From IMG/VR virus record IMGVR_UViG_3300037225_000875, positions 1-22,345 of that record: 22,345 nucleotides of DNA; one strand, 5' to 3'. The translations under genes and the position numbers were made by a program. The notes under the pieces were generated by a model that was not told where the DNA came from, ran no database searches, and saw nothing but the letters and a program-made list of their open reading frames with translations. Below, one piece after another: positions 7,295 through 15,439 of this stretch. Each line of letters begins with the position of its first letter. The first letter of the stretch is position 1. This DNA is from a virus.

Positions 7295-8243
7295 CAGAAG
7301 TGTAACCATTAAAATTGGTAAAGTCGGCGCTTTCGGTGAACAGTACTCGGGTTTTCGTACACATTTTACTATCACAAAAACAAGTACGACAACACCGAAT
7401 GAGGCAAAAGTGGAAATTTATAATCTCTCCCCAGCGTCACGAAAATTTATCGACGGGCTTTCTGACTCTATGGCACCACAGGCACAAGCAGCGAAAGATG
7501 AATTACTTTTCGTAACCGCCGGATACAAAGGAAATGAAAAGCAGATTTTTGTAGGTAATTTTGTTCTCGCAACAAATGAAATAAAACACCCTGAAGCCGT
7601 CACGACTATTGAAGCGAGTGACGGATTAATTACCATGAATCAAATTAAATTTTCAGAAGGTCAAGCATTGTCATACGGGGAAAACACCAGCGCAATAAGG
7701 GTAATTAAGGATATCATAAAACGTACTGGACTTGTTACTACTACGTTTAATTGGCAGTCTGTTCCTGATTATATCTATAAAAAAGGATTTTCATTCGTGG
7801 GTAATGCTCGTGCATTACTCTCAACTGTATGCAGTGTTTTGGGGCTTGAGTGGTCAATACAAAACGGACAATTGAATTTGATACCACTTGGCGGAACGAA
7901 TGGTAAAATACGAGTGGTTTCTTTGTCGCCTGAAAATGGATTGCTGGACTCTCCTCAGCACTTGCAGGATGTTTCAAATATGATATATTCCAAAATGGAT
8001 AAAAGGGCATTAGTCGGCAAATCCATTACGGCGTCGGGACAAATACAACGAAATAGGGTACTTGGTGGATTAAAGATTCGTTCATTATTGCGTCCTGAGA
8101 TCGAACCGGGAAGTGTCATAGAATTAAGTTGTAAGGATATTGACCCTCCCGCTACTTTTAGAGTTGTTGAAGTGGTGCATGAGGGGGATACCCACGGACC
8201 ACAATGGGAAACAAATTCAACGGTAATGCGGGTACGAGTATGA
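7278..8243 (+). CDS. Baseplate hub protein (gp27/gpD-like)
   Basis: The 321 aa product fits the trimeric baseplate hub that connects the tube to the central spike. Two jelly-roll-like halves can be inferred. The first includes SVTIKIGKVG, FRTHFTITKTSTTTPNEAKV and the conserved EIYNLSPASRKFI (about residues 46-58), a strong signature of phage hub proteins ('a.v.IyNLs..t...i'). The second includes GKSITASGQIQRNRVLGGLK and RSLLRPEIEPGSVIELS, then a closing FRVVEVVHEGDTHGPQWET. The last elements (..vl.V.HeGDt.g..W.T) are characteristic. The stop overlaps the spike start (ATGA at 8240-8243). Confidence 0.82.
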   Translation: MSNQFNRSVTIKIGKVGAFGEQYSGFRTHFTITKTSTTTPNEAKVEIYNLSPASRKFIDGLSDSMAPQAQAAKDELLFVTAGYKGNEKQIFVGNFVLATNEIKHPEAVTTIEASDGLITMNQIKFSEGQALSYGENTSAIRVIKDIIKRTGLVTTTFNWQSVPDYIYKKGFSFVGNARALLSTVCSVLGLEWSIQNGQLNLIPLGGTNGKIRVVSLSPENGLLDSPQHLQDVSNMIYSKMDKRALVGKSITASGQIQRNRVLGGLKIRSLLRPEIEPGSVIELSCKDIDPPATFRVVEVVHEGDTHGPQWETNSTVMRVRV

Positions 8244-8878
8244 TAAAAGAGAAAGCGCCCACGCATGATTTACAGCTCGAAACCGTTATACGAATGGTTG
8301 TAAAAAGTATTTTATCAAATGAGGTACATACTTCAATACCTGGTCGTATTGAAACGTACGACTATACAAAATGTAAAGCAAATGTGAAGCCGATGATTGC
8401 ACGAAAAAATCTTGATGGAACCACAACGTCACTACCTATTATTACCAATTGTCCGGTAATATGGCCACGTACATCAAAGGGTGGAATACATATACCTTTA
8501 AATGCCGGTGACGGTGTTTCTATTTTCTTTGCAGATAGATCAATTGAGGACTGGTTATATGGCACGGGAGAAATATCCCCAGAGGATACTCGTGCATTCG
8601 ATTATAATGACGCCTTTATAATTCCTGGTATGTTTCAATTTACGCAGGATAGTCCTTTTGATAACAATAACAATGTTCAAATAAAATCAAATACGTTAAT
8701 TGAACTTGGTGATAATGTTAAAAAATTGATAAATGAAACATTTATAGAATTATTTAATGCTCACGTCCACACTGGGGGAACAATATCTGGAAGTACGGAC
8801 GTACCCACTGTTTTATTTGGTAATACTCCTCCACAAGTTCCCGTGACATTTTTAACTACTAAGGTAGGAGCAGAATGA
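8240..8878 (+). CDS. Baseplate puncturing spike (Gp138 N-terminal domain type)
   Basis: I chose ATG 8240, which overlaps the hub stop as ATGA, over the upstream ATG 8204, giving 212 aa. The N-terminal OB-fold-like domain matches Gp138-type membrane-piercing spikes: GRIETYDYTKCKANVKPMI (about residues 35-53), ITNCPVIWPRTSKGGIHIPL and GDGVSIFFADRSIEDWLYGT, then a FDYNDAFIIPGMFQF strand. The C-terminal part, with repeating short strands and AHVHTGGTISGS, likely forms the spike shaft; the HVH motif might hold a metal at the tip. The following gp25-like gene starts in an ATGA overlap. The protein would pierce the outer membrane on contraction. Confidence 0.82.
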   Translation: MIKEKAPTHDLQLETVIRMVVKSILSNEVHTSIPGRIETYDYTKCKANVKPMIARKNLDGTTTSLPIITNCPVIWPRTSKGGIHIPLNAGDGVSIFFADRSIEDWLYGTGEISPEDTRAFDYNDAFIIPGMFQFTQDSPFDNNNNVQIKSNTLIELGDNVKKLINETFIELFNAHVHTGGTISGSTDVPTVLFGNTPPQVPVTFLTTKVGAE

Positions 8879-9237
8879 AGGCGCTTGCGATTGAACTGGA
8901 TACCGGTGAATTATCGGTTAAAAATCATGGTCATTACCTTGTTACTGGCAATGATTTTATAGATCAAAATTTAATAGTTACTCTGCGTTTTTGGTACGGA
9001 GAGTGGTTCTTAGACACAACACTGGGAATAAAGTATAAAGAAAATATACTTATAAAAAATCCAAATATTCCGGCAATTCAATCGATGCTCAAAAGTGCAA
9101 TCTTAGGGGCGTATGGTATAAAGTCGATTGAGTATTTCATTATGGATTATTCGTCAAAAAGCAGAAGTTTAGTCGTTACATTTTCCTATACGAGAACTGA
9201 CCTAACAATCAATAACCAGACGGTGGGTTTACCATGA
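8875..9237 (+). CDS. gp25-like baseplate wedge protein
   Basis: The 120 aa protein has the size and features of the T4 gp25 / P2 W-like wedge subunit that nucleates sheath assembly. The key stretch is LIVTLRFWYGEWFLDTTLGI (about residues 34-53), matching the family's 'l...l.....eWfld...Gi.....' core. KNPNIPAIQSMLKSAIL and a terminal strand SRSLVVTFSYTRTD follow. It sits between spike and baseplate J genes, with ATGA overlaps on both sides, exactly as in other compact baseplates. Confidence 0.83.
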   Translation: MKALAIELDTGELSVKNHGHYLVTGNDFIDQNLIVTLRFWYGEWFLDTTLGIKYKENILIKNPNIPAIQSMLKSAILGAYGIKSIEYFIMDYSSKSRSLVVTFSYTRTDLTINNQTVGLP

Positions 9238-10382
9238 GTAATTTCGGAGTGAAGTCAACCGGATTTGTGCTGAAAAGACTGCCTGATATTTTAGCCGATT
9301 TACAAGCGGCAAACAGAGCGGTGTTTGGAAATGATCTTGACATTTCCGCTAATTCTGTTGATGGTGAGCGTATAGGAATTGAAGCGGCACAAATGACAGA
9401 ATTATGGGAAATAGCACAAGATATTTATAATGATATGTATCCTAATTCAGCGAGCGGTGTGGGTCTTGACTTGGCTTGCGAAGCAAGTAGCGTAAAACGG
9501 AGAGAGGCCACCAAAACCACCGTCATAGCTTCACTCAGTGGTACCAACGGTACGAGCACGGGCTCCGGTTTTCAGGTAGCGACAAATACGGGATTTATTT
9601 TTGAGAATGATGCTCCCGTTTCATTGACGACCGACACGTATACCGCTTGCCCCATGAGCGCCATTATTGCCGGAAGGGAAGTTGTAGGCATTGGTGATTT
9701 ACAAAATATTGCCACGCCAGTGTCAGGAATAGCCGCGGTGACTAATCTCGTACCTGGCATTCCAGGACTGGACACAGAGACCGATGTGGATTTACAGGTG
9801 AGACGAAGGCAAATGGTTTCATCCAGTTTTATGTCGGTTGATGGCAAAGCAAGTCGTATGCTAAATGAAGTCCCAGGTATCACTTATTGTTCGGTGTTTG
9901 AGGATACGATTAATCACACAGTTAATTTTGTCGTTGACGGTTCGGCAAGCGCTCAGTCCATCGGAAATGAAATATGGAAAATACGTACGGATGGAATAGC
10001 AACAACAGGGAGTCAGTCCGTTACCGTTGTCGATGTCAATGGGAATTCTCACACAATAAAATACAGTATACCCGTATCAATACCGGTATACGTTTCCGCC
10101 ACTGTTTATAAAGACCCTCAAATCCCATTTCCCAGCGACGGAGAATCACTTATTAAATCAAACATTGTCGCGGACTCGATCGCCCTGGTTATGGGAGAAA
10201 CGGTTTTTGTTGAAAAATATAAAGGGTCGATTTACCGTGTCCCGGGTGTTGGTATCGTAACACTAAGCATGACATTTAATTCTAATTACGTGACTGACGC
10301 AGTTACTACCGATTTAATTATGCCTTATCCATCATATAGAGCGACGTTTGATATCGCTAATATCACGGTAACTATTATATGA
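9234..10382 (+). CDS. Baseplate J-like wedge protein (Mu gp47 / gp6-like)
   Basis: The 382 aa product is the large wedge subunit that forms the baseplate ring. Seen features are the N-terminal FVLKRLPDILADLQAANRAV helix and LWEIAQDIYNDMYPNSASGV near residue 62. GLDLACEASSVKRREATKTT is the family's 'LD..a...gi.R..a..a'. A LVPGIPGLDTETDVDLQVRR segment (about residues 175-195) contains the 'G...E.D..lR.R' hallmark. A NEVPGITYCSVFED element marks the second domain. It overlaps the gp25-like gene upstream and the DUF2612 gene downstream by ATGA. Partners would be the gp25-like wedge and the DUF2612 protein. Confidence 0.87.
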   Translation: MSNFGVKSTGFVLKRLPDILADLQAANRAVFGNDLDISANSVDGERIGIEAAQMTELWEIAQDIYNDMYPNSASGVGLDLACEASSVKRREATKTTVIASLSGTNGTSTGSGFQVATNTGFIFENDAPVSLTTDTYTACPMSAIIAGREVVGIGDLQNIATPVSGIAAVTNLVPGIPGLDTETDVDLQVRRRQMVSSSFMSVDGKASRMLNEVPGITYCSVFEDTINHTVNFVVDGSASAQSIGNEIWKIRTDGIATTGSQSVTVVDVNGNSHTIKYSIPVSIPVYVSATVYKDPQIPFPSDGESLIKSNIVADSIALVMGETVFVEKYKGSIYRVPGVGIVTLSMTFNSNYVTDAVTTDLIMPYPSYRATFDIANITVTII

Positions 10383-12106
10383 CAATATCCTATTTGAATA
10401 ATCAGTACGTGCCAAGTAACACGGGCACAAAATGCGACTATGACCCTGTCAATAACATTTTGTATATTGCTGATGGTACAACTTTAAAAGCGTTATCATA
10501 CAGTAACTCCGGATATACTGTCTTAGGAAGTGTCACGGTCGGAGATAATATTCAGAGTTTACGATATAAAAATGGCAGGATATTTATTGTATACGGTGAC
10601 ACTCCTTCAACACTGAGAATTTATACCTTCGATGGGGCAAATTTTCATCTTGTTACGTCGTCAGATACATCAACTGTTGGCCATATAATTTGGTACGACG
10701 TCGACACAAACGACGATTCAACCGTGGTTTTTCTCTGTGGCTTCAATCACATTTACGGCGGTGCGCTTTATGTTTTATTATTTGATGGAAGCAATTTGAC
10801 ATCACCGATGAATAATTATTTAACTTATACCAATTACTTTATAACTTTGATTAAATATTATAATGGCGTTTTGTTTTGCTTAGAAAATTTAGCGAATATT
10901 GTTGCTTTTACAATCGATGCAGATGGTTTCACAAATGTCGCATTTTGCGCTATTGGTACTCACGAAAATAATTTACAATATTTAGAAATTGTTAATAACC
11001 GAATTTTTATTAACGGTAAAGTGTTTTCATATAATGGAACCGGTACGATATCTCTAATTGGTACAATCCAGACTTCCGGTAATTTATCAATCTCAATGCG
11101 ATATCTTTTTGGATTAGTTATCTCCGCATGTGATGATGGGTTATATACCTATACATATAATTTTGATAATGATACTTTCCTGTTAAAGGACTCATATACT
11201 AACCATGGGTTTATTAATTTTAGCATTGACAAATATGGCTTGTTTCATGGAAGTACTTTTGTGGGAAAGAGTATTCAAGCATTCGATCTCGGCATTGTTC
11301 AGTCAGTAAACTTTATTGCCGCGCCATTAGTGGCACAAACGATGCAGCTGATAAATTTTACTAATTTATCTCAAGGATGTAACAACTCAATATGGAATTT
11401 TGGAGACGGTTCTTCCAGTGTAGAATTTTCCCCAACTAAGTATTATACCGCGCCTGGTATTTACACGATAACTCTGTCAGTTAATGGTATACTGGGAGAA
11501 GCTCAAGAAAAAACACGAGTGGCATATATTATAATCATACCAAAAGAAAGTAATTTATTTATTGAGCAGTTTAAAAAAACAAATTCCATTCCACGATTAT
11601 TAATTCCATTCATTTTAGAAATGCAGGAATTACAACAAGTTTTTACCGATCTCAAATTATTACGAGCGATTTCCACCGCGACAGGGAAACAGCTGGACAA
11701 TATTAGTGATATTAGACGTATTACCGGACAAAGCGATACGGATTACCGTGCTGCTATTCAATTACATATTAAAATGATAACCTCTCCCAGCGACCCGGAT
11801 ACCATAATAAATAATCTTCAATATTTTCTTAATGCAGGAGTGTGTACAATTGACCATGACGAACCGGCACCAGCAACAATTTCAATACATGCCAATACTA
11901 CAACTACGGCCTCCAGTTCCGCCGTCAATAACGTGAAACAACTAAATGAAATTAAGGGTGCCGGAATCGCTTTATTTGTTTCTTTAAATGATCTAACACC
12001 ATTGCATATCATTAATGATGACTCTTCAACACCTTCGCGGGGTCTTGGTTTATCTGAAATGAGTTCACTTTATCAAGGCGGTCAAATCGCCGAAAGGATT
12101 TTATAA
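10379..12106 (+). CDS. Baseplate protein: N-terminal beta-propeller-like region, PKD domain, C-terminal DUF2612
   Basis: The 575 aa protein is a composite. Residues about 390-575 match the DUF2612 baseplate/tail protein that normally follows baseplate J: IPRLLIPFILEMQELQQVFT, ATGKQLDNISDIRRITGQSD, TDYRAAIQLHIKMITSPSDP and a GAGIALFVSL end. Before it, residues about 312-385 carry a PKD-like Ig fold with the classic SIWNFGDGSSSVEFSPTKYY and APGIYTITLSVNG motifs. Residues 1-300 are repeats of strand-turn-strand blocks such as DPVNNILYIADGTTLKALSY, YKNGRIFIVYG and VNNRIFINGKVFSYNG, resembling a seven-bladed propeller. Ordinary DUF2612 proteins lack the first 390 residues. The addition could form a peripheral receptor-binding or sugar-binding element. 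The DUF2612 and PKD calls are firm; the propeller is inferred. Confidence 0.78.
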   Translation: MTISYLNNQYVPSNTGTKCDYDPVNNILYIADGTTLKALSYSNSGYTVLGSVTVGDNIQSLRYKNGRIFIVYGDTPSTLRIYTFDGANFHLVTSSDTSTVGHIIWYDVDTNDDSTVVFLCGFNHIYGGALYVLLFDGSNLTSPMNNYLTYTNYFITLIKYYNGVLFCLENLANIVAFTIDADGFTNVAFCAIGTHENNLQYLEIVNNRIFINGKVFSYNGTGTISLIGTIQTSGNLSISMRYLFGLVISACDDGLYTYTYNFDNDTFLLKDSYTNHGFINFSIDKYGLFHGSTFVGKSIQAFDLGIVQSVNFIAAPLVAQTMQLINFTNLSQGCNNSIWNFGDGSSSVEFSPTKYYTAPGIYTITLSVNGILGEAQEKTRVAYIIIIPKESNLFIEQFKKTNSIPRLLIPFILEMQELQQVFTDLKLLRAISTATGKQLDNISDIRRITGQSDTDYRAAIQLHIKMITSPSDPDTIINNLQYFLNAGVCTIDHDEPAPATISIHANTTTTASSSAVNNVKQLNEIKGAGIALFVSLNDLTPLHIINDDSSTPSRGLGLSEMSSLYQGGQIAERIL

Positions 12107-12663
12107 TGTCAGTAACTCCATTTACCGAGCCGTCAAAACTTCCTTACTGGACAATTGACCCGGCGACACAATTACCTGTAGACACGGTTGGTTCTACCTA
12201 TGGTCAAGTCCCAGCTGCCGAACCTTCCGATAGTAAAAAGGGAACAGGATTTGTAGAAAAAGAATATCCACCACGACAGGATCTAAATTGGCTTTTCAGG
12301 ACGATTTGCCAATGGATAGGATGGATTGTACAGCAGATTGGTTCGCTACCGCCGTTCCAGCTTTCTTACCCGACTAATGGGTTAGAAATATTAGGTACTT
12401 ATTGGGTGAGCAGTAGCACCCTTGACGGAGGAAACTTGTGCACACTCCCTTATCCTACTGGATTTGGATTGTCAAAAAGCAATGTTTTTGTTATTGGTGC
12501 AACAGTTGACGTCACCGGAAATCCATCAATTGCACAGCCGTACTATGCGAGCGTTTCTTCTTTTATGAAAATCACCTATGACGATACAAATATTTACGTT
12601 CAATTGGGTTCTGGTAACTATACCGGGGCCTTTATAAAAGTCGTATTTTGGAAAATAGCATAA
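12106..12663 (+). CDS. Small tail fibre-like protein
   Basis: The 185 aa protein starts in a TAATG overlap with the DUF2612 gene. Its first 70 residues have the signature of fibre N-termini that attach to the baseplate: PYWTIDPATQLPVDTV, then KGTGFVEKEYPPRQDLNWLF, where 'P.RqdlNwLF' is common to many phage fibre proteins. The remainder is strand-rich with Gly/Thr/Ser, ending GAFIKVVFWKIA. It is far shorter than most fibres, so it may be an adaptor to which longer fibres (15440-18171) bind. No chaperone gene is recognisable nearby. Confidence 0.65.
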   Translation: MSVTPFTEPSKLPYWTIDPATQLPVDTVGSTYGQVPAAEPSDSKKGTGFVEKEYPPRQDLNWLFRTICQWIGWIVQQIGSLPPFQLSYPTNGLEILGTYWVSSSTLDGGNLCTLPYPTGFGLSKSNVFVIGATVDVTGNPSIAQPYYASVSSFMKITYDDTNIYVQLGSGNYTGAFIKVVFWKIA

Positions 12664-12668
12664 ATTAT

Positions 12669-13097
12669 ATGCAATTCTATAAACCAGTTCACTTTCAGGC
12701 ATACGAATTTTTACCACCGGAAATTTACGAAGTATACGGTGACGCCGGGTTAATTGCCATGGACGCACGTATTCTATGGACATTGGATTCTTTGCGTAAT
12801 GCTATTAATGTTCCAATTATTGTAAATACATGGTTTAATGAAGGAGATTTTTTCCAGCGTGGCCTAAGAACCGATGCAAAACTTCTCGAAGCAACCCCTT
12901 TGTCACAGCACCGTTTTGGTCGCGCCGTTGATTTTGATATTCAGGGCATGTCAGCAGAGGATTTCAGGCAGGAAGTTAGAGATCAAAAATACTCACTATC
13001 ATTATTGTACGTTACTCGAATTGAGGATGGTATAAACTGGGTACATTTAGATTGTGCAAACACGGCGAGCACGGAGATAGAATTTTTTCATGCCTGA
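12669..13097 (+). CDS. Endolysin candidate, M15-family zinc peptidase
   Basis: I place the start at ATG 12669 (142 aa), 5 nt after the fibre stop; a TTG at 12648 in the same frame would add seven residues. The protein shows the M15 (D-Ala-D-Ala carboxypeptidase / L-Ala-D-Glu endopeptidase) zinc site. SQHRFGRAVDFD gives H81 and D88 (SxHxxGxAxD), and WVHLD gives H126. The early FYKPVHFQAYEFLPPEIY segment is also typical of small phage members. It probably cuts peptidoglycan cross-bridges at lysis, since it sits with several small membrane proteins. No signal peptide is present, so it would need a holin. A virion-bound role is less likely. Confidence 0.82.
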   Translation: MQFYKPVHFQAYEFLPPEIYEVYGDAGLIAMDARILWTLDSLRNAINVPIIVNTWFNEGDFFQRGLRTDAKLLEATPLSQHRFGRAVDFDIQGMSAEDFRQEVRDQKYSLSLLYVTRIEDGINWVHLDCANTASTEIEFFHA

Positions 13098-13275
13098 AAT
13101 AAAAACAACGAGAATATCAATAAGAAAAGCCATAATCGGTGGAAAAATGCGTACCATAACAGTGTCAACCGAACAAGTTCCGAGAATAACGCTTGACTAT
13201 TCTGAATTAAGTTTTTACAGTAAAGAGATTCAAGATGAAGTTCTTGAATATTTAGAAAAAAATAAAAATGAATAA
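13090..13275 (+). CDS. Hypothetical small protein in the lysis region
   Basis: The 61 aa protein overlaps the M15 peptidase by 8 bp and the next gene by 8 bp, consistent with a coupled operon. The N-terminal half is basic and strand-like (TTRISIRKAIIGGKMRTITV). The C-terminal half is acidic and helical (YSKEIQDEVLEYLEKNKNE). It has no TM segment, cysteines or known motif. I do not recognise the family. Its position suggests a lysis-associated or inhibitory role, but that is only context. Confidence 0.55.
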   Translation: MPEIKTTRISIRKAIIGGKMRTITVSTEQVPRITLDYSELSFYSKEIQDEVLEYLEKNKNE

Positions 13276-13558
13276 TACGGAACAATATTTGTTAAATATT
13301 GCCCTCATGGTTGATAGAGCAGGAAATGCTTTATCGTTTGGTAGTTCACGCGAGACAATTAGTTCCCGTCTCGGGCGCGCCGAATTACATTACGGCGGCG
13401 TGGGGAAAATCCCGTGGTATCGACCGGGGCGGTATATTGCAGCAGGGCTGGACGCCGTGTGGCATGATCACTGCGTAAATTCAATTCAGTGGAATGATAT
13501 TCCGGAAATAATTCAAGAGACTATAATCGATAGGTATAACCTCGAACAAAGGAGCTGA
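13268..13558 (+). CDS. Small conserved phage protein of the lysis region
   Basis: The 96 aa protein begins inside the previous gene. It has the pattern seen in small phage proteins commonly encoded beside endolysins: an N-terminal YLLNIALMVDRAGNALSFG followed by SRETISSRLGRAELH ('D...NAL.gG...ETiSsR.gR'), then a Trp/His-containing DAVWHDHCVNSIQW. The biochemical role of this family is unknown to me. A GGAGCTG-type ribosome binding site for the next gene overlaps its end (AAAGGAG just before the stop). Confidence 0.65.
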   Translation: MNNTEQYLLNIALMVDRAGNALSFGSSRETISSRLGRAELHYGGVGKIPWYRPGRYIAAGLDAVWHDHCVNSIQWNDIPEIIQETIIDRYNLEQRS

Positions 13559-13560
13559 AA

Positions 13561-13824
13561 ATGTTTAGTTCAATTTATTTGTTTTGTGTTTCGCATCAGG
13601 TACTTGTTTCTGCAATAACCGGTGGTGTATTTCTTCTGTTAGGTATTTTTATTCCAGGTGACAAATTATGGAATGCCATCAAAATGGCAGGATTCACGAC
13701 ATCTCAATTTATCAGAAAATGCTTCGGCGCAAAAGCGGAAGAGTTTGCAGATAAAGCGGCGGATGCCTTTGACGCTGGGATGAAGTCTGATGATACAAAG
13801 GTTCCGCCTGAGCAGAAAAAATAA
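13561..13824 (+). CDS. Small membrane protein, possible holin
   Basis: The 87 aa protein starts 3 bp after the previous stop and has a good AAAGGAG site. One long hydrophobic segment spans about residues 12-30 (VLVSAITGGVFLLLGIFIPG). A helical, charged C-terminus follows (KAEEFADKAADAFDAG) and ends with a Lys-rich tail. A single TM with a charged tail next to an endolysin fits a class III-type holin or a holin accessory, but there is no decisive signature. Confidence 0.6.
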   Translation: MFSSIYLFCVSHQVLVSAITGGVFLLLGIFIPGDKLWNAIKMAGFTTSQFIRKCFGAKAEEFADKAADAFDAGMKSDDTKVPPEQKK

Positions 13825-13880
13825 CAGGAGAGAGGAGTATTATTCAGAGTTTTATTAAATACTAACAAGAGGTAAATAAC

Positions 13881-14333
13881 ATGGGAGATATATCCGATCG
13901 CGAGTTTGAAAAACTAAATACGACACTTGTGGACTTTATAGAAACCTCCGTCCAGCGATATGTGGAGTTCCATAATTCACTTTCTATTCAGGGCGAGGAT
14001 ATCAGCGCAATTAAGGTCAATTTACAAAAAATAGAATTTCGTCTGAAAGACGGCGACAGGCGTATTGACGGACTTGAAAAAACCGTTGATGAAAATATGA
14101 TAAACGCGGATAAAGTTATTGATACCACCACCAGACAAGTGTATCTTGATTGTGCTCAAAAACACGCTGTTGCCTTTCGGGGCGAAATTGATAGATTAAT
14201 AGCTTTATGGAAAAAAAAGTGGAATATATTTTGGTTTAAAATATTTAAAATTACCGCATGGATAGGCGGAATTATTGCTATTGGCGTCGGATTTTCTCAA
14301 ATTTGTAAAGCTTTCCACTGGTTAGGATTTTAA
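13881..14333 (+). CDS. Coiled-coil protein with C-terminal membrane anchor (lysis region)
   Basis: The 150 aa protein has an AGAGG site before ATG 13881. Residues about 5-100 form long helices with heptad spacing, including SAIKVNLQKIEFRLKDGDRR and IDGLEKTVDENMINADKVID. A basic and aromatic stretch (WKKKWNIFWFKIFK) is followed by one TM (ITAWIGGIIAIGVGFSQI, about residues 125-142). A coiled coil plus a C-terminal anchor resembles XhlA-like or t-SNARE-like phage membrane proteins used in lysis. A spanin role is conceivable but unproven. The next tiny TM gene begins 3 bp after the stop. Confidence 0.6.
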   Translation: MGDISDREFEKLNTTLVDFIETSVQRYVEFHNSLSIQGEDISAIKVNLQKIEFRLKDGDRRIDGLEKTVDENMINADKVIDTTTRQVYLDCAQKHAVAFRGEIDRLIALWKKKWNIFWFKIFKITAWIGGIIAIGVGFSQICKAFHWLGF

Positions 14334-14335
14334 TT

Positions 14336-14440
14336 ATGTGGAAAGACATGCTTAATTTTTTAGCAATGATCTTAATGGGATGCTTTATAGGAAGTGTTAT
14401 TGCTGTTGTTGTCCTATGGTTGGTTCATTTAGTATTATGA
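14336..14440 (+). CDS. 34-aa single-TM microprotein
   Basis: This frame starts at ATG 14336, two bases after the preceding TAA, and ends at TGA 14438-14440, which overlaps the next ATG (ATGA). Nearly the whole product is hydrophobic (MLNFLAMILMGCFIGSVIAV, then VVLWLVHLVL). It could be a holin, antiholin or leader. The precise coupling at both ends supports it despite its size. Confidence 0.55.
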   Translation: MWKDMLNFLAMILMGCFIGSVIAVVVLWLVHLVL

Positions 14441-14823
14441 AAACTTTACTTTTAATATTATCGTTTGTACTCTGTTGTCAATCAGCAGATAATATTTATA
14501 CCATAGCAACCAAAATACAAACTATGTACGGTGGGAGTATTGTTCGCCCTAATGCTATTCAACCGATATCAGTTTCAAACATTCCTACAATTTTTTTAAT
14601 TCCTATCGACAGTAGTTTTAATGGGAAAGATACTGGTGCGGCATTTATAAAAATGTGGAGATTAAAATACACTGTAAAGGGCGAAACTTTATATTTAACA
14701 ATATACTCAGTCGATACACTTTGTTTTATTGCGGGACCAGAAGCAATGACTTATTTGAATAAGGGATATAATATAAAATTATCAAAATTAACCACTGCAA
14801 ACGTATCAACATTATCAAAATGA
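14437..14823 (+). CDS. Secreted protein of unknown function
   Basis: I use ATG 14437, in an ATGA overlap with the microprotein, giving 128 aa. The first 20 residues (MKTLLLILSFVLCCQSADNI) are a clear signal peptide: K, a leucine-rich core, then a small-residue cleavage area around CCQSA. The two cysteines make a lipoprotein conceivable, but a proper lipobox is absent. The rest is beta-rich and ends with KLTTANVSTLSK. No family is recognised. The stop overlaps the next start by ATGA. Signal peptides are unusual for virion proteins, so it may act in the host envelope. Confidence 0.6.
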   Translation: MKTLLLILSFVLCCQSADNIYTIATKIQTMYGGSIVRPNAIQPISVSNIPTIFLIPIDSSFNGKDTGAAFIKMWRLKYTVKGETLYLTIYSVDTLCFIAGPEAMTYLNKGYNIKLSKLTTANVSTLSK

Positions 14824-15425
14824 AAAAATTAATAATATTATTATTATTACTTACATCAAATCTATTGGCTGCGATTGCATTAGATCAATCACAACCAACA
14901 TATACTGTTAATATATATTTACAGATGCGAGTTGCGGCATCGGTATTGTGGAATGCGAATAGTTTTGTTCCTACTGTGACTGCAATATGTGATAAAATTA
15001 CAATACGATTAAGTAAAGTTGGTTTACCGACTGGTCATGTCTATTTGACTATTTGTGCTGATAATGCTGGCAAACCTGGAACACCATTAATTGGTTCTAA
15101 CTCTGTTGATGTGGCTACATTGTCCACCGATCAAACAAATGGTGCATTGGTTGATTTTGGCTTCGGGGACGCTCCGCCTGCTTTAGTAGCAAATACAAAA
15201 TATTGGTTTAAATACGATGGGGATTATGCTATATCAAACGTAAATTACGCTCAAATATTCCTTAAGACTCCAGGCGGTTCGACTTTCGGATATTATAACG
15301 GCTCCTCATTTGTAACTCCTTATGTTACTGCTGATGCCTGTTATTTTGAATACTATGTTGTGCCTGTGACAATTACTCATTCTCATAGACTTTACACTTC
15401 ATACAAAAAGTTTGGCTTCAGATAA
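14820..15425 (+). CDS. Signal-peptide-bearing beta-sandwich protein
   Basis: The 201 aa protein starts with MKKLIILLLLLTSNLLAAIA, a textbook Sec signal peptide with cleavage near residue 18. The mature part looks like a jelly-roll of the kind found in extracellular and fibre-associated proteins: DKITIRLSKVGLPTGHVYLT (about residues 58-77), DNAGKPGTPLIGSNSVDVAT, then VANTKYWFKYDGDYA. The 'v.l.l.k.G.P.g...v.i..d..G.Pg..l' rhythm is widespread in secreted carbohydrate-associated domains. It is coupled by ATGA to the gene before and lies 14 bp upstream of the large fibre gene. A role at the host surface or an exported adhesin is an inference. Confidence 0.6.
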   Translation: MKKLIILLLLLTSNLLAAIALDQSQPTYTVNIYLQMRVAASVLWNANSFVPTVTAICDKITIRLSKVGLPTGHVYLTICADNAGKPGTPLIGSNSVDVATLSTDQTNGALVDFGFGDAPPALVANTKYWFKYDGDYAISNVNYAQIFLKTPGGSTFGYYNGSSFVTPYVTADACYFEYYVVPVTITHSHRLYTSYKKFGFR

Positions 15426-15439
15426 GGAGAATTTTAATT

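Noticed and set aside
8204-8239. Longer spike protein starting at ATG 8204
   Set aside because: ATG 8240 forms the ATGA overlap used throughout this operon, and the extra residues look unlike the family N-terminus.
12648-12668. TTG start for the M15 peptidase, seven codons upstream
   Set aside because: It overlaps the fibre gene and has no ribosome binding site; ATG 12669 begins at the position expected for the family.
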